Assembly (NCBI GenBank): GCA_933228895.1
Contig: OW121846.1
Span: forward strand, 48,564,107 to 48,628,106
Direction: 5' to 3'
Origin: Platycnemis pennipes
Taxonomy: Eukaryota > Arthropoda > Insecta > Odonata > Platycnemididae
Length of the DNA stretch: 64,000 nt
A model generated the notes under the pieces. That model saw only the letters and a list, made by a program, of their open reading frames with translations. It did no database searches and was not told the origin of the DNA. The position numbers were made by a program, and so were the translations under genes. Positions 22,010 through 34,520 of the stretch are shown piece after piece (within the stretch, counting starts at the first letter, position 1; every line of letters starts with the position of its first letter).

Positions 22010-22260
22010 GGATAATGGTCGGGATAATCATTCGGGTGTATGAGATATTCAGGAATATTCAACTAGGTATTCAATTATTCGCTCAGGTGCTGGGGCAGTC
22101 GTCCTTGTATTCATTAGGGCACTCATCCAGTCGTGTAGGTATTCATGCATTCGTTCGGGAACTCATCTACTCATCGAGCTTTTCATATACTCATTCAGGT
22201 ACTCAATTAATCGTTGTGTAACTATGTATTCATTTGAGTACCCAAATACCTACGAATGAA
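22010..22260 (+). repeat. Degenerate minisatellite
   Basis: About ten imperfect units built on attcattcgggtactcat (for example ttcgttcgggaactcatcta at 22149 and actcattcaggtactcaatt at 22190). Confidence 0.6.
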
Positions 22261-22264
22261 TACA

Positions 22265-22895
22265 TTTGGCGCACGGCTACCTTGAATATATAGCCAATGT
22301 ATGGGATCCGAAAAAATTAGGTTTGATCAGAGAACTAGACAGAGTTCAGCGTAGAGCAGCTAGGTTTGTAAAAAGGTGATACGATAGGTTAGGTATTGTA
22401 TCACATTTAATACAAGAATTTGGTTGTGGATCATTATTAGATCATAGGTATGATGTACAGATACAGATGAAATCTGTTACAGAAATTTAAAACGGAGAGA
22501 TTTTATGAAGATATTGGGTGCATTTTTAAACACCAGCGTATTATGAAAGATTTCAATAGATACATTTGATAAGAGAGATAGATTGTCGTACCTATAGATT
22601 TCAAATGTTAGTTTCCCCCCGTTATATTGAGGAACACATTATGCAGCATAGCTAAGGGATAGATAAGGAAATATTGTAGAGATACCTGTAGTGCATTATG
22701 CATGTATTAACGACCAATCCCTTTAGTAATATGTAGGTACTAACCATGTAGCTGAATGTGACCTCATTATGTAGCATTTGTCCATGTAGTACCCTTGTAG
22801 CAGGGCAATAGTGCAAGTTTGGTGATATTTATCCCCTGCCACACACCCTCGCGGTGGTTTGCAGGGTATCGCGTAGAAGTAGATGTACATACATA
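22265..22895 (+). mobile_element. CR1-like LINE fragment, copy 2
   Basis: 5'-truncated. Reads ANVWDPKKLGLIRELDRVQR and RAARFVKR (22287-22377), then frameshifted remnants, then an untranslated tail with catttgtccatg and tgccacacaccctcgcggtg ending near gtagaagtagatgta (22876-22890). It matches copy 1 (17815-18965) in both coding and tail parts. Confidence 0.8.
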
Positions 22896-23334
22896 GGTCG
22901 AGCCTCATTAAATGAGAATTGGACTACGTTTATTAACTCTCGATTTAGAGGAGAGTATCCTAAACGCGATAAAAAATATGATTTAACATATTCAAGTGCA
23001 AATTATGAATCAAAATGAAAAATTTGGAACTGAACGTGAGAGTAACTATCGAAAAAACCCATCAGGGTACTACGCAACAGCCCGGCCGACGCAGCAGCAG
23101 GCCGGCAATGCGGTGCGGAGCGTTGTAGCGCTCAGCATAAAACGTCTGGAGGTCAGCTAGATAAGTATAGTAAGATTTCTTTCATCTTCATGTTGAATGC
23201 AATTTTTTGTCCAATTTCGCGTGAAATATCACAGGAACCAAGAGGAGATTAAAAACGATAATGATTCATTCATTTAAAAAATAACTAAATAATGTAAAAT
23301 TACTAAAACTTTTTTGCATGGTTAGCAAAATACA

Positions 23335-23425
23335 CAATTGGAACAATATTTTTTAATTAATTTAATTTAAATTTAATGGTATCAATGGTATCAAATTTAA
23401 TGGTTAATTAAATGGTATCAAATTC
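23335..23425. repeat. Low-complexity A+T-rich repeat
   Basis: Repeated words taatttaaatttaatggtatca and variants. Probably slippage, no gene. Confidence 0.6.
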
Positions 23426-23529
23426 TTTTAAAATTTCGGTGGATCAAACATATGTGCTTAAAGACATCTTTTTTAAAATCGAATTTCACAGAAATTGACA
23501 GATTCAACGCGTCGGGTGTTGAGCCCTTT

Positions 23530-24470
23530 GATTTACCCAAATTTTACGGGATAGATAGTAACGCAACAGTGCGCTGATTGGCTGACGTCGCCTTCGGTAT
23601 ACTCCGTGGCCCAGGGCTCCATCCTCTTTTCCTTAAATAAGGCGTCTGGAAATGAAACTCATTCTTAGTACGATCGAGTATTTTAGGCTTCACTTCGTGA
23701 AAGTTACTAATATCTATATTAAAAATATATCTCGTGCTTTTCACAAATTTACTGACGGTACGACGTATTTCACCGCCTTACGGCATCATCAGGTACATAC
23801 AAACTTTCGACTTTTCTCCACAGGTACAGCCCCCAAGCAGTATCCAAATTTATTTCCGCGAAATGAGTAGTAAACCATAGTAATCACACGTTCAATGAGA
23901 GGGAGCTAGAATTCCCAAAGAGAAGCATGAAGTTTTCTCCCCATCAAAGAGTGTCGGAATCAGACAAAAGTATCTGACCGTTGATTACGTGTTCACCCAA
24001 CAGAACGAACCACTATCTTCCAAACACTGCATCGCGGAAGTCGTCATGACCTCGATAAATGAAGCAGCATTAGTAAAGCCCCACCCCACTTTCCCGTTCT
24101 TCAGTCCCTGGCGTCCCCCCTCCAACAGCTAAGAGAAATGATTGGAAAAGAAGATCTCATCATCTAAAAAGCAGACAAAGAAGCAGTGTCGTCGTGTTAG
24201 ACAAAAGTGTGTATACGGAAAAGTGTTTAGATTTTATTGACAGCCATATCATCTCACTCACTACAAAAGACCAAAACTTGTGGTCCCAAAGTGAAGTTAA
24301 ATTTGCAGTGCGCAAATCGGAAATCTTTAGGGAAAGGACTTCATAAATAATCTGTGCAAATCCAACCCGTTGTCTCCACTGTTATCTCCCCTTAGCACCG
24401 TTTATCACCAAAATCCAACACAGTGTTCGCCAATACAAAAGTTTTAAGCCTACTTAATTGAGCCTTATCA
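23530..24470 (+). mobile_element. Penelope-like element fragment, reverse transcriptase N-terminal region
   Basis: Around 24140-24350 the sequence reads KEDLII, a stop, KADKE, then in the next frame VVVLDKSVYTEKCLDFID and SHIISLTTKDQN. This is the conserved segment at the start of the Penelope reverse transcriptase (the KADKGN--V-LD---Y pattern). A hammerhead-like motif lies upstream in the opposite orientation (23792-23768), so the left part may be an inverted terminal segment or a second, minus-strand element end. It is broken by stops and frameshifts. Confidence 0.65.
23765..23795 (-). ncRNA. Hammerhead-like core in Penelope terminal segment
   Basis: Minus strand: CTGATGA (23792-23786), one extra T, a GCC-GTAA-GGC hairpin (23784-23775), then GGTGAAATACGTCGTA. 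The palindromic TACG/CGTA after GAAA fits a short helix III loop. The extra bases on both sides of the hairpin break the canonical core. Confidence 0.35.
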
Positions 24471-25179
24471 TATTATGAGAACTTACATCTTATAGCCGTT
24501 TCATTTTCATTCATTATTTTTTTAGATCTTTTGTGGCCTAACATACAACGTCGAGCTTCGGATCCGAAAATTATACGTTTAAATCCTGCCGGGGTCCTTT
24601 ATCTTGGAATAAGCTGCCAGTAAATGGGATCCTTACGAAATATGCCTTAATAATGAACTTGAACGTGGAGGCCGTGACCTTTATTGTGCGTTCGTCCCCG
24701 CAGTTTAGCTCTGAGGAATAGTGGTGTGGTCAGCGTTACATGGAGGAATGTGGGTATTTTATTTTTCCTGCCGTATATGCTTGGCTTCATTGAGGCCCTA
24801 ATGCAGTTTTAGCATTTAATTCAGCCGTTTAATTACACAAAAAGATTTATGTTTGTAATAGTATCCGCCAAATATTGGCTTAATCTTATTTAGTATTATC
24901 GGCACGGTAGGCTACGAGTGTACTTAAGGTGAATAATTGGTAAAGGGATATGAATATTGATTGATCATAATTTTAAACAGGAGGGTATACTAACTATTCC
25001 GAATCTCTTGTTTGGTTTAAGCATATTGGGATTAGAATTCCCACGATTTAACGTAGCGATACTGTCAACAATTAAAACGCATTTTATGATTATTTGGAGA
25101 AATACAGTCGTTTTTTTGCCGTATTTTACATTGCAACCCAGGTTTCTGCATTAAAAGTAGTGATCCATGCGACGCAATT
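24471..25179. other. No gene seen
   Basis: Unassigned. The frames at 24957-25154 and its complement are not supported by any motif. Confidence 0.4.
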
Positions 25180-26350
25180 TTATCTATTCGGCATAAAATA
25201 AATATTACTGAACAGCATGAATTGATTAATTCCCTTTTACAAATCACGGGGTCAAGAATACGATAGCGAAACCTGGATTTCAATGCATTGTCATCACCAT
25301 AAGGTGCATAAATGACACGGGTAAACGTTTATTGTGTGCTTAGCTTATATGCTTATGGAGGGGGGAGGGGTTCGAAGGGGTTCATGGTTCGTCAGGCAGA
25401 GGGCAGAGGGGGCAGGCTTGAGGTGGGGACGGTTTGCGGAAGAATGGTGACTCACGGTATTAAGGATTGTTGAAGAAGCGGGAAAAAGTTCATTTGATAT
25501 AATACATTCGGGTCACGCAATTTGCTTAAAATTTCCAGTTGCTCTCGAGAGTTCAACTCAAGTATATTGACGATTATTGCTAAAACGAGAGCAATAAAGT
25601 TACTGTTATATCCTTGCGTTAACAGATGCTTAGAGAAATTAAATTTGCTATCCACTAGATTTTGAGGATACTTAAGTGTTCTTTGATTCGCAATTCGAAG
25701 TTTCTGCTAGTGTGACCCACAAATGTCCCGGCACAGTTACCGCACTTGAGTGCCACTGCACTCCGCGTTTTTTATTTGGTTGTAACTCGTCGTTGCACTA
25801 GCTGAGGAGGGATTTAAAATCACATGGGATTTGTATGAAATCCGAATGTCCACCTTCGTAAACTTATTTATTGTTCTGTGCGTTGTGTTACTAAACAATC
25901 TAATTGAAACCATCTACTGTTTTCATTGCGTGAATGTTGACTTAGCCTTAGGAGTTCAAATGCTTGTTGGCGGCTTTTTTATACCAATTTGTTAATTTGA
26001 TCAGTACGGTATACTTTAACAGCAACAATATGCTTCATGGTATTCAATTCTTTAAAACATTTTCTCGAGATAGAGGAACATTCGCGAATGGCGGTGAATG
26101 TAGGAGTGCAATTCCATGAGCATCTGTGAATAGTGATGATGAGAATCCGCGGGTATCACGTCATCACGAACCCCTGAGTCTCCCCCCCCCCCCCCTTCTT
26201 TATCAGATAAGCACGCAACTTAACTTTGTTCTTGTCATTTATGCCACTGATGTTGATGCCAATGCATTGAATTTCGGATTGTGCCATTTTATTTTTGATC
26301 CTGTGTATTGTAAAATTGAATTAATACATTCATGGTATTAGGTAATATTT
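25180..26350 (-). mobile_element. Penelope-like element of a second family, with inverted end copy
   Basis: The minus-strand endonuclease reads CGNCAGTFVGHTSRNFELRI and KEHL (about 25750-25670), a stop, then MDSKFNFSKHLLTQGYNSNF and LELNSREQLEILSKLRDPNV, ending at 25452. The cysteine pair before the YIG-like FVG, and the EQLEIL tail, are family hallmarks. The C-rich 3' untranslated part follows at 25440-25360. The last 200 bases (25180-25390, minus) recur in inverted orientation at about 26150-26350 (shared aatgcattgaa, ttgtaaaa-ggaattaat and aatatttat words), so the element is flanked by inverted copies of its own end, an arrangement known for Penelope insertions. Most of the reverse transcriptase is absent. 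Confidence 0.65.
26186..26200 (+). repeat. Poly-C run
   Basis: An uninterrupted run of C inside the inverted Penelope end copy. Confidence 0.8.
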
Positions 26351-26474
26351 ATCATATATGGAAGATATATAATCCTTAACTTTTCCTGGAATTGATTCCT
26401 CACTTTTTGTTAACTAAGATTTCACCGTTAAATGTGGACCAAATTACTATGTTCAAATCAAGAAGTTTATGTAC

Positions 26475-26501
26475 ATATATATATATATATATATATATAC
26501 A
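26475..26501. repeat. (AT)n microsatellite
   Basis: About thirteen AT dinucleotides without interruption. Confidence 0.9.
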
Positions 26502-28559
26502 TTGAAGGAGGAGTATCTTCTCAATTGCCGAGTTCGATTTATGCTTACATTCAATGCAGTGTTAACCCAACAGTAATAGGCGAATATTAATAGATGAGAG
26601 TTATTATTAACGTAGTGAACATCGAAATTCATACTGTCCTGAAAAGGGCTAAAAATGGTACTCTATAAACGTAGAGATTCTTAACAACTAACAAAGAAAC
26701 ACCTCCTTAGGCCCAATATTATCTGTCGCTTCTCAAAGCAAGTTACTTTCCAACCTGTGCAGTTTGGCATTAGTTTTTGGGTATTTGGAGAAAAGACAGT
26801 AGGTTGCAGGTTTGAGGGTGAGAAAATATTTTCGTCATTTTGTTATCTAAAATTATTGTGAAAAATAGCTTTAATTGTATTGTATTGTCATATTCCAACA
26901 AAGTTGAGTCCTGCCTGTAGTTGGTGATAATTTCCATTCAGAATAATTTGGCATAAGGCTCTTGTTATTCCATTCTTTACACGTTAGAATTTCACCTGTA
27001 GTTTGGAAATTAAGGCATGTTTTTCATGAATTCTTAGCGTGTACCTAGTGAAAGTCTACTTTAGGATGGTATACATTACTTTTTTTTTGGTGTATGCAAT
27101 TGCCGGTATATGGAACTATGTCAAATATTTTCTGGAAATTTAAGCCTGCAGGAAAAAATTTTGATTTTTGAAGGCCGTTTTAAATCGCAATTCATCATAT
27201 TTAAAAGTACTTATTAAGCAAATGGCATTTATTCACTGAGTAAAACGGAAATTTCCTGGTATAACGTTTTATTCACATGTTCATGTGGTCAAAACTGTAA
27301 TAGTTTCCATTTATGATCGTATGCATTCATTAATGAGGTTGGAAAACGGGCGCACGGATTCCGTATTTGATACCTGTGTCGCAGAATATGGTACAAGTGA
27401 AACAAGCGTGGGACTTCATCCATCAAACTATTCTTTTTACACTCCTATTTGTTTATGAAACTGCACTTAGATTCTTAATTCAATCATTTCTGGTAAATTT
27501 TTAGTCCATTATGATAAAGTATAAAGGTATCCTATAAGTGATTAGGTTTTTTCATTTTTCTTGTGAAAATCCAAAATATTTTAAAAGATGAAACAACACA
27601 CAAAGTGAAAATAAAGTACATTTTAAGAATATTTCAATGGAGGGGCATTTCTCTGTGGGCTACCATACCAATCAGGATTTCACTTTATTGTTGTTTGTTA
27701 CCGCGTTAACCATGAACTTCCATGAACTGGGGGATAAAAAAATAGAAGGCACCTAATATTTTAATTGCCCTTATTCATATTCTCAAATATACAGCAATGC
27801 ATTTCGTAAATGAAAAGACGCATTGTACACTCATGAATTCTCATTGCATATATCAAAGCGCAATTTGATCGAGAAAATTATTCACTCGTCACTAATATTG
27901 TAAGCATGATAGCTAGTCGGAAACAAACAGGGAAAAGCCAATACGATGGCACTATGTATATGCTTGGTTTCATTAATAACGAGTGTATCAGGCGACGTAA
28001 ACGAAGCATTCTAAACATCAAAACCGCTCTCGGCAGGAATGTCCCGTGATTCTGTACGTACCATCGATAGGTTAACCGCTATGCGTCCTTTCAGCGAAGT
28101 AAATATTTTGATTTAATTCGCATGAACATTCGCCATGAAAACGGCTCTACGTGGGAACTATTTAAATTGATTACCTCAATTACACAATAATCAATGCTTT
28201 ATGAAAATATGCATGATCATTCTCTGGGTAAAACGTCCTTTGGTGTGTACTGCTTTACGATGTCGTGATTTATTAGTTATTACCTTGCATCCAATGCTGT
28301 CCTTATAGCACTCACGTCTTTATTCGAAAACTATGTTGTTATTTGTCTGATGACTCCTTTGATGGGATGAATTAAATCAGGTCTGGGTTGTATAAGGCTT
28401 GGTGTATCTTCTCGATCGAAGAGTGTCCTTTTTGAAATGGGAATATTCCAACGTCCTTGTGATTATTGTTATTTGGTGGAGTCGACCGATTACTGAGTAC
28501 ATTTTCACCAGAAAGATTCAGCTGGATACTTGGTAAAGACAATAGTTGTGAGGGAACTT
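26502..28559. other. No gene seen
   Basis: About 2 kb of A+T-rich sequence with no open frame above 60 codons and no repeat I recognise. Confidence 0.5.
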
Positions 28560-28765
28560 AGTAAGGGAGGAAATAAATGCAATATATTTCTTAGCGTGTT
28601 CTTACCGAGTCCTATGGGATCAGGGCTCAACGACCCACTGGAGGACTCAAGTAGGGACCGGTATACTAATGAATAATCTGCCTTGGCCGGGATATTAACC
28701 CTCACCCTCTAGATTGGAGGCCAGTATTCTAGCAAACACTCCAACACGCTACCCACTATCTTCCG
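28560..28765 (-). mobile_element. tRNA-derived SINE, copy 1
   Basis: Minus strand starts with a tRNA-like head: gtgggtagcgtgttggagtg (box A-like) and gggttaatatccc (box B-like, 28704-28692 region), followed by a body containing accggtccctacttgagtcc. The same body (accggtcctcacttgagtgt) follows a similar head at 37555-37440, showing a dispersed family. Confidence 0.6.
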
Positions 28766-31700
28766 TCCTTATTTTGTATGCGTGGATTCATGACGTCATG
28801 TCCTCTCTAGTATCCTATAATAAAAGACTTCTTCACACTATCAATCATCCGTCTCCATTTCCTCCGGTACGTACTTCATCTATGTCCTAAAACCATAAAA
28901 ATAATCGTAAACTGATAAATAATTTTTCTGCCAAACGATTGGTAAATGAAGTGCAGTGGACTAGGTTATTTTAAACACTTTAAGATATCATAAACACATA
29001 ATAATGCAAAAATTCAGAATGAACCCAGAAGATCAATATTACTCGATTGCAATTCCTGAGTCCACCGAATCTTAAAAGGATCGGGAATAAAAGATTCTAA
29101 GCATTCGAAGTCAATTCTGAAAATAAAAAGACAAACGGGAATAACGAATAAATAATTTAGCGAGGATAAATATCAACTAATGGTCGTTTTGACCTTTCTG
29201 TAATAATTCGCAACGATATGAAATAGAAAACATTTCTAAGGAGCGGCGAGTTAGAAATCTGTTACGTACACCTTCAATGATAGGGTATTTTTCCTTATTT
29301 TAAGAATCGTATGAATATTCTCTCTTTAATCGAATCATTGTAATCCTCAAATGACATCCCTGAAAATTATAGTCACCTGAGCCGTGTACGAATCCATTAG
29401 GGATAAGAGATGTCTCAATTGCCCTCGAGTGAACAAACAAACCCACCAGTGGTGACGACTGAGGCAAAGCGCTCCCCACTCTAAATATCGAAAACGCAAT
29501 CGTGGGAGAACGCAAATAAGTTCATTCTGCAATGATTGGGGATATGCCAAGAGAGAGATCGTTGTGGAGGAATACAAATTACAGGAAGCAGTGAGCTATG
29601 TCAACAAGTATGATTCAATATGACTAAGAAGCTATCTACCGACTTATTATGCGTAGCTGTCGTCATGAAATACGTCATCAACACTTTGGGTAGGTGGTGG
29701 ACTCATCTAAATCATTAATTTGGTTACGTGAGACATGTATCAGAGATGTGGCTTCAGCATACCCCTGATACTCCATGAGGTGGGAGGGGGCCATCGTAAT
29801 GCATCTTAACACAGTTGGGCTCTTTCGAGGCCAAGGGAAAACTCTCCCGCCTATGGCAGCTAGGATGAAACAACGACGCATGACGGTTTATATGAAAATT
29901 TGACAAAAAGTGCCATTGTGAAGTGACCATTCCTGACACCATAGCACATCATCATACAACCACCGGGATACAAATATCTAATACCCTGGAAGCCAACATA
30001 AACGTGTACGTAAGTGTTACTTTTGATGAAACTAATTGCCGCTTTTGCAGTGGACTTCGATATATAATTGTAGGCATATAGTTATTGTATCTGTAGCCGC
30101 CTATTTAATCCATTCAGATAATTTTCTATTTGTCTGCAGTAGTGTGAGTCAACCACTTAGGAGTAGTAAGCGACTGTAGTCGCGGATAAGAACGCTCCCC
30201 AGGTGAAGAGCGAAACAATAGTTCGCTCGCTTTATAGTATCGTATAGTCTCACGACTTAATCTCCATTTAAAAGTATTAGAAGCGTGACTCAAAGTCAAT
30301 ATCAGAAATGAATCAGTCCATACCAGAGAATGAATGAGAATATTTGTTGGAATGGTTAAGTGGGGATGGAAGTGCGTGAATTAAATTTTTTCTCGAAGGC
30401 ATTTTCTCAACACTTAAAAGCGGCTTTGTACCCACCCTAATTGTTTGTAAATTGTAGGGTATAATATTTTAAAGCACATTATTCTATACTCAGAATAAGT
30501 TATTGTCTTACAAGCTGCAAGCATTAGCACTGCTTTGAAAAAAGAAAGTCTCGACATAAATGGGTTAACTCAGCGATAAATAGAACGATTCCCCCACAGG
30601 AGGAAGGAAGGGAGCACTTTATTTCCATTCTACATGCATATTTTTTAACACCTCCCTGCATTTAAGTGGGTCTATGATTACATTGTGAAGTACCGTATTG
30701 TATATAGTAACCGACTGACCTAAATAAGTTAAGCCGAAATATATATCGGATTTTAAGTGCAAACACTATTTGAGGTTTCATGGTTTCCACCTGAAGTAGA
30801 TTTCTGCTGAAGCAGTTATTTGGTCTTGTCCTAACCCAAATTGAAAGGAAATCAGCCCTACAACCGAGTGTGTGGTCATTTTCCAACTTCATGATAACGA
30901 ATCTGTAATATTAGTCAAAATGTCAGGTGCCGGTGCCCTGATGTCATATCCTTCGTTAACGTTGAAAGTTCAAGCACTACGTTCGAAAATAATGGGTATT
31001 TCTCTTACTTGTATTCCATCTTAGGGCAAATACTTATGAAAATGATTATCCACAGTAAAAAAGTTAATAACATAACACTTGGACTTTATTTAAGACAAGA
31101 AAATGCATATGATTTTGCTCTTTTGGAAACTGAAGATGATTAGTAACGTGGTGATTTAGTAGCAGCATAATACAGTTAGCCGTGAATGTACGGAACCATG
31201 TTATATGCTGCTAAAAATTTAGTGAGAATGGTCTGAGTGACGTTGCTGAACCAGCAATAAGAGCCTCCACTAAATGAATTGGACAAAACTAATATTTCAA
31301 GTAATTTTTACTTTCTTCTTCCGGAAACTGTCACAAAACGCCTGCGCTACCTTACGCTGCTACTACATAGAAAACCGTTAGATAATAGTTATATGCAGCT
31401 ATATGGAGTATGTGCCAGTAATTAAGGGATCGTCGGTTATAATTGCACTTATCTAAAATATGATCACATGATGAACACGGCATTTGTAGTTAGCATCCCG
31501 TAGAATCCCGTCGATTCCACCAAATGCAGATGAACCCTTCCCTAGTGAGAGCAGATCATAGGTGACGCATCCGTGAAGGCACGGGAAATTGTTATTATTG
31601 ATGTCCTTATCTTGCTTCACATGCTATTCAGTCTGAAGTAATAATAGATGAGGGTCATCTCGTAAGGGATATACTATATACGGATATTTCGGAGACAGAA

Positions 31701-33985
31701 TGATTCGCAGACTGCAAATTAAAAATATCATCTATCATAAGGTATTAACATTCCAATTTACCGATTTTCTTAAGGGAATGCATTTGTTGTTTTGTCCTTT
31801 ATCCTAAGACCTTGCTTTATGAAATCACTAATTCGATCTCATGTAGGCGGCAGAATATATTGATAGATGACAATTCCAATGATGAAACGTGCTCTCGTTT
31901 AGACAAAAAGAAAGTGCCGACTACGCTCTATGAATATTCAAGTAAAAAGTGAAGATTGTGAGCCAAATAAGAAAGGTATTTGGCGAGATAGTGATGGATT
32001 ACAGAAAGCACACATTTTGCTAATGCCTCGTCTGTAACGGTGCTTATACCTTACACGTCATGCAAGCTCTTCCAACTTACCATGATCCCGTGTCCGTATA
32101 CCTACCTCCTGCAAAGCATCATCCTCCGCATACTCACCGCTTGCGCTATTTCCTCTTAACCCATTGGGGTTTAGGGAGACCGCCTTACCTTGCCTTGAGG
32201 TAAACAACCAGTGCTATGCCGCTACATATTTATTAAATGTATCTATAATGTTGTATTGCCATTTACTCTTATGCGACGAAATGAGGCACAAGCCTTATTC
32301 ACTGAGTAAGAATAAGTTCCGAAATAAAGAATGAGTAATCAAATTTTATTACGTAAAAATGAAATAATTTCAAAGTGAAAATTAAGAGAATTGAATATTT
32401 TAAGGGGAGAATATCCATGCAAAAATTAAGAGGCAAATGGGTTAAACATTCCCGAATCCTGACCATTGAACACCTTCCGCATTATATTTAAATGGCAAAA
32501 AATTTGGCGTAAATAAGTTTGATTATAGTATCAGCGTTGAAATTGTTTGCAGTTGAACGTTATAATCGGAACGTGCGTTATTGCAGCACGAAAGTATTCC
32601 CGAGAGAAGCTGCTAGGATGCAGGATGCTAGTACACAAGTCACTACTATTAGGGCTTACACAATTAGCATGGATTTCAAGGTGACGTTCGATGCATGCAA
32701 GCTATTCCTCACGAGTAGCACGAGAATGGTCGACTAACTGATGAAACTAGGAACGGACGGGGCCCCTTGGACACTGAAATATTTGGTATATGTTTTGTCC
32801 CATAAACAGTTACTCAGCATCCCCTTAATAGGCTATCTTCTAGTTAATCACAATCAGACCACAATGAAAACTAGTACCCTTTTATTCAAGACTACTTTAA
32901 GGACAGTCAAAGATTCATCATCATTTACACTCCCTCATGAACCCAAACTATGTTGTTTTAGTTAAAATTACGTTGAAAAGGAATATTTTTTTTCTGAGTA
33001 TTAGCCATTGACTATTCGCGGAAGAAGTCTGGATTGCGAATTTGAGCACAAGTTTTCGGTTGGATTAATGCGTAATTGGATACAAGTTCCATTTCGTCAT
33101 CAGATGCAAATAGCAGTGAATCTGAACATCCAGAAATTTAAATACGCGAGAGTGTTTCCGGTTAATGTGCATCAAGTGAGATTGGATTTGAGATTCAATA
33201 TCAGTTTCCGTTCGAAAGCAGAACAATTTTGATAAGGTATAGGGAACAATGTGCTACATTTAATAGAGACATATCCAACAATGATTTGTAACGGCATGCA
33301 GGAAGGTCAGTGGAGGTATATTATTATTTATTTGCGGTAATCATTAGTCCTTACGCTCGCAGGAGAAGACAACGTCTCTGGCGGTGCAAAAAATATTGGG
33401 AGGGCATATTCTCGCATCCAAATCAAACGAAGTAAGGGAACAAAGTGGGCCAGGTCAAAGAGCGTGAGATAAATACACAGGTGGCATGGCTATTTAGAAG
33501 TAAAATTTTGAGGATATTTTATCGCTTTACTTTGAAGCCCTGTCTCAGATCTAGGCCAATAATCACAATGAGTGAATATGTCGAGAGCTTCTAATTACAG
33601 AGTATTAGGTTTAATGTCACGTCTTTACATTTTCATAGCCGTAACGTACCCGAAGAGAAGTAAGATAGTAGAAGAGTGTTGAAGAATGTTGAAAGAAAGT
33701 AATGGAGAGAGGTTGCATGACTTTCCACAGCCACCTAATGAGGTATCATGCGAGCTTCGTTGGACGCATTTCAGGCATTCGTCGAAGGTGAAGACGAAGG
33801 CCTATGGCGGTCCGTCACGCCAGTCCTGCAAACGCATTCACATTTGCAAGAGTGACGTCCTACTTGACCATGTTACAGCGCCCCGACAAGGGGGAATCAC
33901 TGCCTTCGGAAAAGAGGGAGCGGAAGAGACATGAGGAAGTATGACTGATGATGAAACAGAGGGACAGAGAGAGATGGAAGAATGA
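28766..33985. other. No gene seen (5.2 kb)
   Basis: Scattered short frames on both strands, for example 29300-29577 and 29678-29942 (minus) and 32519-33232 (plus). None has a recognised motif, splice context or paralogue in the window. A splice-like pair around 32085-32120 (minus) is too small to support an exon. Confidence 0.4.
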
Positions 33986-33989
33986 TTAG

Positions 33990-34038
33990 CATAACGGAAT
34001 ATTGGGCACTCAACCACAGTGCTCAATATTCCATTATG
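33990..34038. repeat. Near-perfect hairpin
   Basis: Arms 33990-34010 and 34018-34038 pair over 21 positions with one mismatch and one G.T wobble, loop caaccac. Each arm centres on ggaatattgggcact / agtgctcaatattcc. The size is like a microRNA precursor or a miniature foldback. Confidence 0.7.
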
Positions 34039-34249
34039 GATGAAACAAAACATCAGGCACTATTTCCCGTGCCTAATAAATTGTCACATCAATACGACGA
34101 AATATTAAGCACTTCTCGTGCATGATACTCCGTCATATTTTTAAAGTACGCTATGACTAAGTTTAGGTGTGGAAAAATCGATAAAAATACGATCACATAA
34201 TTGCCTACCTAATTTTATCGGCTAAAGTCACTTTAATTCTCCCTCCAAA

Positions 34250-34520
34250 TCTCTAAGTGAGGTGGTGTCCCTTAAGCCCCAACGGGGGCCCTGCCACGGA
34301 GATGGGCCTTTTCTCGATCTAAGACGACCTCCACACTGTACCTGTGCACGCAGCGAGGTGGGTGGAGGGCTGGGGGGGGACCCCTCCATCCAACATTCCG
34401 CGTACGGAGAGGAGACGATTCCTTACCTCGAAACACTGCTTGGTCCAACGGGGGCAGCCCTGCGTCGTTCTCCATCGACGGTCCCACGGTGCACACGCAT
34501 TTCACACACTAAATGCACTT
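34250..34520. other. GC-rich island
   Basis: Markedly richer in G+C than its surroundings, giving long overlapping frames on both strands (34262-34525, 34272-34505, 34344-34679). Such mutual frames suggest composition rather than coding. It could be a mobile-element promoter or an unrecognised repeat. Confidence 0.35.

Noticed and set aside
22010..22260. CRISPR-like array
   Set aside because: Units are imperfect, have no unique spacers, and the DNA is clearly eukaryotic.
32085..32120. Mini-exon with AG and GTAAGT on the minus strand
   Set aside because: About 29 bases with no partner exons.
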